Of a stretch of DNA of 35,554 nt, positions 22,550 to 30,113 are shown one piece after another; position 1 is the stretch's first letter, and each line of letters begins with the position of its first letter. The position numbers were made by a program, and so were the translations under genes. The DNA is from Kiritimatiellia bacterium. Lineage in GTDB: Bacteria > Verrucomicrobiota > Kiritimatiellia > RFP12 > UBA1067. The notes beneath the pieces were generated by a model. That model was not told where the DNA came from. It did not search any database and saw only the letters and a program-made list of their open reading frames with translations. Location of the stretch: the NCBI GenBank assembly GCA_028686345.1, contig JAQUCE010000052.1:1-35554 (forward strand). Reading direction: 5' to 3'.

Positions 22550-24991
22550 ATGACAAGGTTTATCAAGTGGTGTTTTTCAGCCTCGCGCGCACAGCGGCGC
22601 TCATTTTTCAGGGGAGCGGTGGTGGCCGTGGTGCTGCCAGGCGGCTTGTGCGCCGATACCTATACATGGGATGGCGGCAGTTTAATTGATGGCAATTGGA
22701 GTTCGGTGACCAACTGGAGTGGGGATCTGGTTGCGCCGGTGAGTGCCAGCAACACCACCGTAAAGTTAGATGGCATCCTGCGTGTGGCTCAGGCGCAGGA
22801 TATCGCAGCTCCTTTTCTGCTGAATCGTCTGGAGATGCTGGACGGGCCTGTGGCTGGGGTGAAGCCGGGTTTCAACATCAGCGGCTCGCCGCTGCGGTTT
22901 GTTGCCGATGGCGCAATTCAACCCGTTTTTTATTTTACGCGCAACGGGACTGGTAGCATACATAACGATATTGAGATTGCTGCCGGCACCACCCTCAGTG
23001 TGCATTTCACCACCTATGGCGTTCATTTTCACGGCGTGATCTCAGGCGGGGGCGGCATTGATAAACTGGCTACTGACGGCGGAATCGATGGTCTGTATAA
23101 TGGCAACAATAGCTTTGCAGGTGGTCTGACTGTTCGCGCAGCTGACAGTAATTGGAAAAAGGTTAACGTACATGCGAGCGGTGCTATGGGAACCGGTTCA
23201 GTCAACCTTTACGGGGGCACCATGAATCCAATATACCCCTCTCCTGGGGGGTTGGTCTTTTTCAATACCACCACTCACACCAATCAGTTTAAACTCTTCC
23301 AGAACTCGCCGATATTTGCCGGTGAACCGCTAAAAAGTGCCAACGTTACTCTCAACGGCGATGTGGATCTGAACACATCTGCAATCTGGTTGCGAGGTGG
23401 TGGCGTTGGTGTAATCAACGGAGTGATCTCAGAGGGCGGTGCTGATGCCATCCACAAGATTGATTCAGGTAAATGGACTCTCGCCGGGGCGAACTCCTTT
23501 ACCGGGCATGTCACGATCAGTGGCGGAACGCTTGCGCTGGGTGCCGCCAACTCGCTCAGAGCTCAGGTTCCAGTAACAGTTTCAGATGGCATTTGGGATT
23601 TGGGCGGATTCAGCATAACCAACGGCGCTGTGGCTCTTGGTTCAGGGTCTATTGTGAACGGTGAGCTGGTTGGGGCATCCTATGCAGCAAGTGGATCGGG
23701 GTATGTCTCCGCAACTCTCGGCGGCGCGGGCGGCCTGGTTAAGAGTGGCCCGGGTAAGTTAACGCTGCAGGGGATACATACTTTTACTGGGCCGTTAGCA
23801 GTTGAGCAAGGGGCGGTGGAGATCATGGTAAGTCCGGCTCCAGGCAGCGCGCTGTGGTTGGATGCGGCAGACTTAAAATCAATGGCCAAGAACGGCGATG
23901 GCAGCGGCGGAGTGCCTGCACCGGGCAATACTGTCGGTTATTGGAAAAGCAAGAGCGGGAGTGGATGGGCTTCAAGTAGTCAGAAACCAGTTTACCAGAC
24001 CAATGTGGTGCATGGCATGCCAGCTCTGCTCTTCAACAATGTCACTCTGAACCTCAATACAAATATGCCCGCTCAGGAATCAACGGCTTTTATTGTCTAC
24101 CGCTACAATAATCCGAACGGGAACTGGAAAAACCCGCTTAACAGCAGCAAAACATTGGGGGACCATCTGCACATGATCAACAACAAGGATAACCGCTGCC
24201 TGACCCGCAGTGGCGGGGCTATAGCCATTGATTCGCCCTCCTCTGCCACCAGCTGGGCGGTTCAGACGGTGCAGATGCATGCAGGTGATTACCGGCTCTG
24301 GGTGAATGAGGATGAGTATGGACCAAACACATCGTCATTGAATTTTGCCCCGTTTACTGCAATCAGTGATGTAAACATTGTCGGCTATTACTGCGAAATT
24401 CTTGTTTATACGAACTCATTGACCGTAGCCGAGCGCGTTAATACCATACGCTATCTGCGCCGCAAGTGGCTGGGCGAGGGTGATCTTCCGGCGATAAATA
24501 ATCAGCTGGCACCCGAGGTGGCTGCCGAGGTCAAAGCCGGTGCACTCCTAGATCTTGCCGGCGGCCTCCAGACATTCGCTTCGCTGAAGGGCAGCGGCAC
24601 GCTGGCCAGCAGCACTGTGACGGTGACCGGGCTGCTCTCACCCGGTGACGCGGGTGCCGCTGCGGGCACTCTGTCCATCAACGGAAACCTGACGCTGGCA
24701 GTAGGCGCAACCAATGTTTTCAACTATGTGGCGGCCACCTCCGATGCCGTTGCTGTGAGCGGTGTCCTTGCAGTGCAAGGCGCAAACACAGTTGAGCTTT
24801 TGCTGAACGGCGAGACTCCTCCCGCGCAGATACCACTCTTTAGCTTCGGGTCAATCACAGGCGAGGAGTTCCTGAATACGTGGACAATCGTGGGGGATGG
24901 GCTCGCGCCTTATTCGGCTAAAATTAAGCGGGTTGAAAACAGCCTCGTGCTCACGCTCTATCCCAGCGGCACGCTCTTTATGCTGCGCTAG
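22550..24991 (+). CDS. Secreted autotransporter-associated beta-strand (PATR) protein with LamG-like middle
   Basis: The product is 813 aa with a long signal peptide (~1-35, AVVAVVLPGGLCA). The mature part opens with YTWDGGSLIDGNWSSVTNW, the usual start of PATR-repeat proteins. PATR units follow, for example GKWTLAGANSFTGHVTISGGTLALG (~305-329) and GPGKLTLQGIHTFTGPLAVEQGAVEI (~402-427). The middle (~430-640) starts SALWLDAADL and ends EILVYTNSLTVAERVNTIRYLRRKWLG, a LamG/concanavalin-like module seen in these proteins. A further beta-rich part runs to the C-terminus (SGTLFMLR). No autotransporter barrel is present. It is likely cell-surface or extracellular. AAGGAG lies 8 bases before the ATG; a TATAAT at 22529-22534 is too near to be a simple promoter. 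Function is unknown beyond a structural or binding role. Confidence 0.8.
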   Translation: MTRFIKWCFSASRAQRRSFFRGAVVAVVLPGGLCADTYTWDGGSLIDGNWSSVTNWSGDLVAPVSASNTTVKLDGILRVAQAQDIAAPFLLNRLEMLDGPVAGVKPGFNISGSPLRFVADGAIQPVFYFTRNGTGSIHNDIEIAAGTTLSVHFTTYGVHFHGVISGGGGIDKLATDGGIDGLYNGNNSFAGGLTVRAADSNWKKVNVHASGAMGTGSVNLYGGTMNPIYPSPGGLVFFNTTTHTNQFKLFQNSPIFAGEPLKSANVTLNGDVDLNTSAIWLRGGGVGVINGVISEGGADAIHKIDSGKWTLAGANSFTGHVTISGGTLALGAANSLRAQVPVTVSDGIWDLGGFSITNGAVALGSGSIVNGELVGASYAASGSGYVSATLGGAGGLVKSGPGKLTLQGIHTFTGPLAVEQGAVEIMVSPAPGSALWLDAADLKSMAKNGDGSGGVPAPGNTVGYWKSKSGSGWASSSQKPVYQTNVVHGMPALLFNNVTLNLNTNMPAQESTAFIVYRYNNPNGNWKNPLNSSKTLGDHLHMINNKDNRCLTRSGGAIAIDSPSSATSWAVQTVQMHAGDYRLWVNEDEYGPNTSSLNFAPFTAISDVNIVGYYCEILVYTNSLTVAERVNTIRYLRRKWLGEGDLPAINNQLAPEVAAEVKAGALLDLAGGLQTFASLKGSGTLASSTVTVTGLLSPGDAGAAAGTLSINGNLTLAVGATNVFNYVAATSDAVAVSGVLAVQGANTVELLLNGETPPAQIPLFSFGSITGEEFLNTWTIVGDGLAPYSAKIKRVENSLVLTLYPSGTLFMLR

Positions 24992-25040
24992 CAGCTCTCT
25001 CAGCTGTAATAACCGCTCTATGCGTGTTAGGAAGGAGATC

Positions 25041-26237
25041 ATGGCCGGGAATTTCAATGATTGGAGTAGCAATATTGCTGCGTGCGTTTTGTGTGTTTTG
25101 TTTAGCCCGTATCTCTTGCTGGCAAGTGGTAGCAACGCGCAGAGCGCAGGGCAAAGTTGCGCCGCTTGGGATAAGGTGAAGCCATACTTTAACCCGCCGG
25201 CTGAGTTTGCCGGCAAATTCGGCAGTTATGCTTCGCCGCTGAAGTTTTATGATGGCAGGCAGGTTGAGAGCAGGGGTGAATGGGGCAAAAGACGCGGTGA
25301 AATTCTTGAGCGCTGGCATGCTCTGATGGGCGAGTGGCCCCCTTTGCTGGTTGATCAGAAATTAACGGTGCTTGAGAGCGAGCAACTTGAGAGTTATACC
25401 AGGCATAAGGTCGAGTTTAATTGGTTGCCGAATGAAAAAACCTACGGGTACCTGCTTGTGCCGGCGGGCGGCGGAGTAAGGCCGGCAGCGATCACTGTCT
25501 TTTATGACCCTGAAACCGCAGTGGGCCTTGAGGCCAAACACCCGCACCGGGATTATGCTTTGCAATTGGTGCAACGCGGTTTTGTGGCTCTCTCCCTGGG
25601 CACCCGTGATGCCACTGCGCGCAAGGAGTTCTCGCTGTATTATCCCACAATTGAGAACGCCACAGTGCAACCGCTTTCGATGCTGGCTTATGCTGCGGCC
25701 AATGCCTGGCATGTGCTGGCCAAGGTTGAAGGGGTTGATTCAAAGCGTATCGCGATTGCAGGACACTCTTTTGGCGGCAAATGGGCGATGTTCGCATCAT
25801 GCCTGTTTGATAAATTCGCATGCGGGGTCTGGTCAGACCCCGGAATCGTGTTTAGCGAAGAGCGGCCTTCAATCAACTATTGGGAGCCGTGGTATCTGGG
25901 TTATCATCCCAAGCCTTGGCGCCAGCGCGGACTAATCACAGAATCCAATCCATCGCAGGGACTGTATATGCAGCTGCGGGAAAAAGGCCTTGATCTGACC
26001 GATCTGCACGCTCTGATGGCACCGCGCCCTTTTATGGTTTCAGGCGGCTCTGAAGATCCTCAGGAACGCTGGATCGCTTTGAATCACGCTGTCCGCGTCA
26101 ATGATTTACTGGGATTTAAGCACAGGGTTGCAATGACAAATCGACCTTTGCATTCGCCGGACGCCGAGGCTATGCAGCAAGTGTGCGATTTTCTGGAGTA
26201 CGCACTTATGCCTAGCCTTGCGGAGGAAGACAGATGA
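25041..26237 (+). CDS. Secreted alpha/beta hydrolase (acetylxylan-esterase/dienelactone-hydrolase-like)
   Basis: The product is 398 aa with a signal peptide (~8-34). The nucleophile elbow is GHSFGG with Ser243; the acid is probably Asp339 (SGGSEDP) and the base His371 (RPLHSPD). An upstream strand reads YGYLLVPAGGGVRPAAITVFYDPE. The shape resembles the abhydrolase_7/acetylxylan-esterase-like and glucuronyl-esterase-like enzymes of polysaccharide-degrading PVC bacteria, which remove acyl or methyl esters from plant or algal glycans. I chose the ATG at 25041, next to GGAAGGAG; another ATG at 25020 is possible. It follows the PATR gene by 49 nt and may share its transcript. The ester substrate is not evident. 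Confidence 0.75.
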   Translation: MAGNFNDWSSNIAACVLCVLFSPYLLLASGSNAQSAGQSCAAWDKVKPYFNPPAEFAGKFGSYASPLKFYDGRQVESRGEWGKRRGEILERWHALMGEWPPLLVDQKLTVLESEQLESYTRHKVEFNWLPNEKTYGYLLVPAGGGVRPAAITVFYDPETAVGLEAKHPHRDYALQLVQRGFVALSLGTRDATARKEFSLYYPTIENATVQPLSMLAYAAANAWHVLAKVEGVDSKRIAIAGHSFGGKWAMFASCLFDKFACGVWSDPGIVFSEERPSINYWEPWYLGYHPKPWRQRGLITESNPSQGLYMQLREKGLDLTDLHALMAPRPFMVSGGSEDPQERWIALNHAVRVNDLLGFKHRVAMTNRPLHSPDAEAMQQVCDFLEYALMPSLAEEDR

Positions 26238-26253
26238 CGGCAAGATGCGCGCA

Positions 26254-27564
26254 TTACTTCAGCCGTTGCATGCGCTTGCCGATGGTCTCTTCATAGCCGC
26301 GCTCAACCGGACGGTAGTACTCTTTATTGATTGGCATATAATCCTGCTGCACCACAGTGTCCTTAAAATCATGCGGGTATTGATATTTGGCGTCAGTCAG
26401 ATCCTTGCCCTCGGCCTTTACCTGCATATTTTTCAGGTGCTCGGGCACTGCCATCACGCGCCCGCTTTTCAGATCAGCGAGCGCTTCGTTGATTGCCAGA
26501 TAGGAGGCGTTGCTTTTAGGGGCTGTGGCCAGATAGGTGGTCGCCTGCGCCAGTGTGATGCGCGCCTCCGGCATTCCGATCAACGCGACCGCCTGCATCG
26601 CTGAAACCGCGATGCTCAAGGCGCGCGGATCAGCGTTGCCGATATCCTCTGAAGCCAGGATGACCAGCCGTCGGGCGATAAAGCGCGGGTCTTCGCCAGC
26701 CTCGACCATTTTAGCCAGCCAGTAAATCGCGGCGTGCGGGTCTGAACCGCGCATTGATTTGATATAGGCTGAGATTGTGTCGTAATGTCCGTCCTCATGC
26801 TTATCATAGAGCACCATCTTGCGTTGCACGCAATCCTGCATGATCTCAGCGGTGATCCGGATGCTTTTGCTCTCCGGCTCAGGCGGGGTGGAGCGCACTG
26901 CCACCTCCAGCGCGGTCAGCGCGCGCCGCGCATCGCCTTCGCAGATGCGGGCTAAAAAAGCAGCCGCTTCCGGGGTGATCTGCGCGCCGGTTCTTCCCAG
27001 CCCGTTGGTGGTGTCGGAGAGCGCGCGGTGGATTAACTGGATGATGTCGTCTTCACTCAATGGGAGCAGCTCAAAAACCAGCGAACGAGAGGTGAGCGGT
27101 GAGTTGACAAAGACATTTGGGTTGTGAGTGGTTGCGCCGATTAAAATAACGGTGCCATCCTCCACATAGGGCAACAGGACATCCTGCTGCGCGGTGTTGA
27201 AGCGGTGGATCTCATCTATAAAGAGCACGGTGCTCTCACGCGCCTTGAAAAGTTTGGCCCCTTCACAGATCTTACGCAGAGTGGCAACATTTGAGAGCAC
27301 ACCGCTGGTCCGTTCAAAACGGCACTTTGTGACCCTGGCGATCACCTCGGCCAGGGTGGTTTTACCGCAGCCGGGCGGTCCGTAGAAGATGAGGTTGGTC
27401 AGCCGGTCAGCCTCGATCACCCGGCGCAGCAGCTTGCCTTTGCCGAGGATATGCTGCTGGCCAACCATCTCATCCAGCGTCCCTGGACGCATACAGGCCG
27501 CCAGGGGCGGCTGTGTTGCTTCGCCGTGGGTGTTTCTCTGAGCAAAGAGGTCGGTGTTGTGCAT
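26254..27564 (-). CDS. rarA: Replication-associated recombination protein RarA/MgsA (AAA+ ATPase)
   Basis: The product is 436 aa and cytoplasmic. RarA/MgsA acts at stalled replication forks and is related to clamp-loader subunits. Visible motifs are RPGTLDEMVGQQHILG (26-41), Walker A YGPPGCGKTT (61-70), Walker B VLFIDEIHRFN (~113-123), sensor 1 IGATTHNPN, and the C-terminal tetramerisation region with SFIKSMRGSDPHAAIYWLA-like YIKSMRGSDPHAAIYWLAKM, then YLATAPKSNASYLAINEAL. Full length is normal for the family. The ATG at 27564 has GGAG 8 bases upstream; a GTG three codons earlier is less likely. It converges with the esterase gene, with only 16 bases between the stops. Upstream DNA is the repeat-rich 27.6-28.3 kb gap. 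Confidence 0.93.
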   Translation of the reverse strand: MHNTDLFAQRNTHGEATQPPLAACMRPGTLDEMVGQQHILGKGKLLRRVIEADRLTNLIFYGPPGCGKTTLAEVIARVTKCRFERTSGVLSNVATLRKICEGAKLFKARESTVLFIDEIHRFNTAQQDVLLPYVEDGTVILIGATTHNPNVFVNSPLTSRSLVFELLPLSEDDIIQLIHRALSDTTNGLGRTGAQITPEAAAFLARICEGDARRALTALEVAVRSTPPEPESKSIRITAEIMQDCVQRKMVLYDKHEDGHYDTISAYIKSMRGSDPHAAIYWLAKMVEAGEDPRFIARRLVILASEDIGNADPRALSIAVSAMQAVALIGMPEARITLAQATTYLATAPKSNASYLAINEALADLKSGRVMAVPEHLKNMQVKAEGKDLTDAKYQYPHDFKDTVVQQDYMPINKEYYRPVERGYEETIGKRMQRLK

Positions 27565-27595
27565 CTGTTTCACTCCAATATAAATGAAATTTCAT

Positions 27596-27810
27596 CTGCA
27601 AGCTTCCAGCTTGAACGCAGTACCTTAGGCTTGCAGCTTGAGTTAAAATGTTTTCTGCAAGCAAGATGCTTGCACTACTTCATTATCACTTTTAGGGTAA
27701 CGTTTCAATAACCCGCTTTAGAGCAGCCTTCCTCCTTCGCCAAGGCTACGGCGCGACAAGAAAGGCTGGACAACAAACCTTACGGGGCAGCCGTTTGTTA
27801 TTCACGCTTC
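27596..27810 (+). repeat. Dispersed hairpin repeat, copy 3 (+)
   Basis: It contains AAGCTTCCAGCTTGAA, ATGTTTTCTGCAAGCAAG, ATGCTTGCACTACTTCATTA, TCACTTTTAGGGTAACG, CAATAACCCGCTTTAGAGCAG, an insert CCTTCCTCCTTCGCCAAGG, and GGACAACAAAC...GTTTGTTATTCACGCTT. The stem has two mismatches. The doubled AGCTTCCAGCTTGAA/GGCTTGCAGCTTGAG shows an extra internal copy of the left module. Confidence 0.8.
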
Positions 27811-28067
27811 CCTGTCGCGGCGTAACAGCGAAGCTCGGGTTATCCGGGCATAGCTATTGCGAAGCCTGAAGCCGGAAGCGTGCTCTTTGTTCTCTGGCTG
27901 GTTATTGAGAGGTTATCTTTGTGGTAGTCGCGATGGGCGGCATGGGTTGACGATAGCGGATTGCGATTAAAAACTCAGCCCTTGAAAATCGTCAACCATC
28001 ATCGTCGCCGCTATCGTAAATCAAAGGTGCGGCTGACCCCACCGCGTGCCTGATCATCCGCCTCCCG

Positions 28068-28221
28068 CCCGCGTCGCCCGCATAGCGAACGACCTCCTTG
28101 CTTCGCGCCTTGCCAAGGGGAATAAGCGCGGCAGGAAGTCAGTCGCTATGCGGCTGATTATTCTGGTGCCTGTTTGTTCGCGTGTCACCCGCGTCGCCCG
28201 CATAGCGAACGACCTCCTTGC
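28068..28221. repeat. 34-bp direct repeat at 120-bp spacing
   Basis: The 34-bp word starting CCCGCGTCGCCCGCATAGCG occurs identically at 28068-28101 and 28188-28221. The piece between contains GTCGCTATGCGG, partly the reverse complement of CCGCATAGCG in the repeat. This fits a duplication of a small palindromic element. Confidence 0.85.
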
Positions 28222-28305
28222 GTGCGACTTGTGGAGCGGAGTAAGTTCGGGCCAAGAGTTCACCTTTCTCCACCGAATCGCCTAAAGCCTGTAAAACAAA
28301 CTCCT

Positions 28306-28707
28306 CTAACTCTCTGTGGTTTCCGAAAACTTGTTGACACGCCATTTGCTGTAAAGATAAAAGCCCGCCGCGGCGATCATGGCTCCGCCCAGGTTGGCCA
28401 GGATATCGAAGATGTCAAATGATCGGTAGGTGGTGAATACTGCCTGGCACACCTCCATTAGAGCACCGTAAAGTCCAGCTGCTAAAACAACACCCAGCAT
28501 AATCGCAGGCTGGGTGCGCCGCTTCATAGAGATGGGATAGAGCCAAAACGAGGTGAGAGCCGCATACATCAGCAGGTGAATCACTTTGTCCAGACCTTGG
28601 AAACGCAGGACAGGGACATCAGGTAAATTCCGAAAGCTCGCTAACGAGAGCAGGGGGATTGCAACCGACCAAAAAAACGCCGGCAAATATGGTAGCACGC
28701 GCTTCAT
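28306..28707 (-). CDS. VanZ-like small membrane protein
   Basis: The product is 133 aa with four hydrophobic segments (FFWSVAIPLLSLASF, VIHLLMYAALTSFWLY, PAIMLGVVLAAGLYGALMEVCQ, ILANLGGAMIAAAGFYLY). The family pattern DKVIHLLMYAAL...ALMEVCQ...RSFDIFDILANLGGA matches VanZ-like proteins, in which the Glu and the FDxxDxxAN motif are conserved. Their function is poorly defined; VanZ gives low-level teicoplanin resistance. The ATG at 28707 is directly behind the lipoprotein stop (1 base gap), so this is the third gene of the nadA operon. The frame extends upstream into the lipoprotein gene but that part is not coding. Confidence 0.85.
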   Translation of the reverse strand: MKRVLPYLPAFFWSVAIPLLSLASFRNLPDVPVLRFQGLDKVIHLLMYAALTSFWLYPISMKRRTQPAIMLGVVLAAGLYGALMEVCQAVFTTYRSFDIFDILANLGGAMIAAAGFYLYSKWRVNKFSETTES

Positions 28708-28708
28708 C

Positions 28709-29155
28709 TTAGCGTTGTTCGGTTTGATACATTTTGATGCGGTTGTTCTCAAACTCAAACCGCATATACTCATAAGCTTCATAGTAGGTGTTGCCGCCCC
28801 AGATGTAGTCGGCGTGCCAGATCATCCGCCCGTTGGGTGACATAACCGGGTGGTAGATGGGCGGTCGCCGGTCAAACCGGTCAAAGTCATAACTGCAGTA
28901 GGACCACACTTCATTCGTGGTTGTTCCTGTGATCTTGGTGAATTTGCGATCAGGCGGGCCATAGACAATCCAGACCGCCTCAGGGGAGTCTGTTGTTGTC
29001 ACTTTGCCTAGGCGCAGCCGCTCCTGGTTTTCAGGGGTGAGCGATTCGAAGAAACTCTGTTTCGCTTTGATGCGCTTTTCAATCAGCTGGCTCTGTGTCA
29101 GACAGCCTGCCAGCAGCAGGGCACACACCAGGGTTATGGAGGCTGTGAATTTCAA
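28709..29155 (-). CDS. Small lipoprotein of unknown function
   Basis: The product is 148 aa. A lipoprotein signal is clear: SITLVCALLLAGC with Cys18 as the lipid anchor. The rest reads LTQSQLIEKRIKAKQSFFESL, ENQERLRLGKVTTTDSPEAVWIVYGPPD, then EVWSYCSYDFDRFDRRPPIYHPV and NTYYEAYEYMRFEFENNRI. The G-x-x-x-x-x-D-x-x-x-A-x-x-x-x-G-x-P-D layout resembles SmpA/OmlA- or BamE-like small outer-membrane lipoproteins, a loose similarity only. The start is a TTG at 29155 with AGGA 8 bases upstream. It lies 4 bases behind nadA and 1 base before the VanZ gene. Confidence 0.7.
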   Translation of the reverse strand: MKFTASITLVCALLLAGCLTQSQLIEKRIKAKQSFFESLTPENQERLRLGKVTTTDSPEAVWIVYGPPDRKFTKITGTTTNEVWSYCSYDFDRFDRRPPIYHPVMSPNGRMIWHADYIWGGNTYYEAYEYMRFEFENNRIKMYQTEQR

Positions 29156-29159
29156 GTCT

Positions 29160-30062
29160 TTATCCTAATGCCAGCATCATTTCAATTGATTTACGAGCTT
29201 TGTCCGCAATCGCTGTGGGCACAGTGATTTTTGTCTCCATATCTGTTAGCGACCACAGGATCTTCTCGAGATCGATCTTTTTCATGTTGGGGCAGATTGC
29301 CCGTTCATTCAAAGGGATAAAGGTTTTTTGAGGGCTCTCCTGCTGCAGGCGGTGGAGGAGGCCGATCTCAGTGCCGATTATAAAGCACTCACAAGCACTC
29401 TCCAACGCATAGCGGCACATGCCGCCTGTTGACAGTACCTGATCAGCGGCATCACGCACTGGTTTGGGAGACTCAGGGTGCACCAGCACCTCGGCCTCAG
29501 GGTGGGCCTTGCGGGCTGCAAAAATCTGTTGTGCGGTCAGGTATTGATGGGTTGGGCAGAAGCCGGGCCAGAGGATAAATTCGCGATTCAGCTGCTCAGC
29601 GGTGTATGCGCCGAGGTGGCGATCAGGCACAAAGATGATCGGCTGATCTTTCGGGAATGAGCGGGCAATCTGGACGGCGGTGGAGGAGGTTACGCAGCAG
29701 TCACTCTCAGCCTTGACATCCGCCGTGCTATTCACATAACAGAGCACCTTGGCATCCGGATGTTTGGCTTTCAGCTCTCTGAGCTGGTCGCCGCTGATCA
29801 TATCCGCCATTGGGCACCCGGCGTCTCTGTCAGGCAGCAAGACGGTTTTATTCGGGTTAAGGATCGCCGCGGTCTCCGCCATGAAGTGCACACCGCAAAA
29901 AACAATTACTTCCGCATCAATGTCAGTGGCTTTACGTGCCAGTTCCAATGAGTCGCCAGTGAAATCCGCAATATCCTGCACCTCGCCAATCTGATAGTTA
30001 TGCGCGAGAATGGTCGCGTTGCGCTCTTTTTTCAGCCTGTAAATTTTGTCTATTAAGTTCAT
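29160..30062 (-). CDS. nadA: Quinolinate synthase A
   Basis: The product is 300 aa. NadA condenses iminoaspartate with dihydroxyacetone phosphate to quinolinate in de novo NAD synthesis, using a [4Fe-4S] cluster. The family is visible throughout: AHNYQIGEVQDIADFTGDSLELA (20-42), FCGVHFMAETA, LLPDRDAGCPMAD, CYVNSTADVKAESD, FVPDRHLG, HPE, STGGM and TEIGLLHRL. The three cluster ligands are Cys83 (AGCPM), Cys169 (PGFCPTH) and Cys257 (AICPNM), as in the ~300-aa NadA type. NadB and NadC are not in the window. It leads a nadA-lipoprotein-VanZ transcript. The ribosome-binding site is not evident and the predicted promoter is only a few bases upstream, so translation may be leaderless. Confidence 0.95.
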   Translation of the reverse strand: MNLIDKIYRLKKERNATILAHNYQIGEVQDIADFTGDSLELARKATDIDAEVIVFCGVHFMAETAAILNPNKTVLLPDRDAGCPMADMISGDQLRELKAKHPDAKVLCYVNSTADVKAESDCCVTSSTAVQIARSFPKDQPIIFVPDRHLGAYTAEQLNREFILWPGFCPTHQYLTAQQIFAARKAHPEAEVLVHPESPKPVRDAADQVLSTGGMCRYALESACECFIIGTEIGLLHRLQQESPQKTFIPLNERAICPNMKKIDLEKILWSLTDMETKITVPTAIADKARKSIEMMLALG

Positions 30063-30070
30063 ACGCGTTA

Positions 30071-30099
30071 ATTATAGTGTTTTTAGCTCTCTGCGGCAA
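30071..30099 (-). promoter_or_regulatory. Consensus promoter of the nadA operon, probably leaderless
   Basis: On the minus strand TTGCCG (30099-30094) is followed after exactly 17 bp by a perfect TATAAT (30076-30071). Transcription would start about 7 nt later, at or within 2 nt of the nadA ATG at 30062. Confidence 0.6.
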
Positions 30100-30113
30100 A
30101 CGCTATTGTCGCA

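Larger units (their letters stand above)
27574..28305 (+). other. Repeat-rich intergenic region upstream of rarA
   Basis: No gene is seen. It contains copy 3 of the hairpin repeat (27596-27810), an extension with GCCGGAAGCGTGCT as near 5.2 kb, an inverted pair around ACGATAGCGG/CCGCTATCGT (27948-28017), and a 34-bp direct repeat (28068-28101 and 28188-28221). The rarA ribosome-binding site lies at its left edge. Confidence 0.6.

Noticed and set aside
28139..28345. 68-codon minus-strand ORF overlapping the end of the VanZ gene
   Set aside because: Its right part repeats the 34-bp element translated in frame, and the rest overlaps the VanZ gene; it has no independent support.
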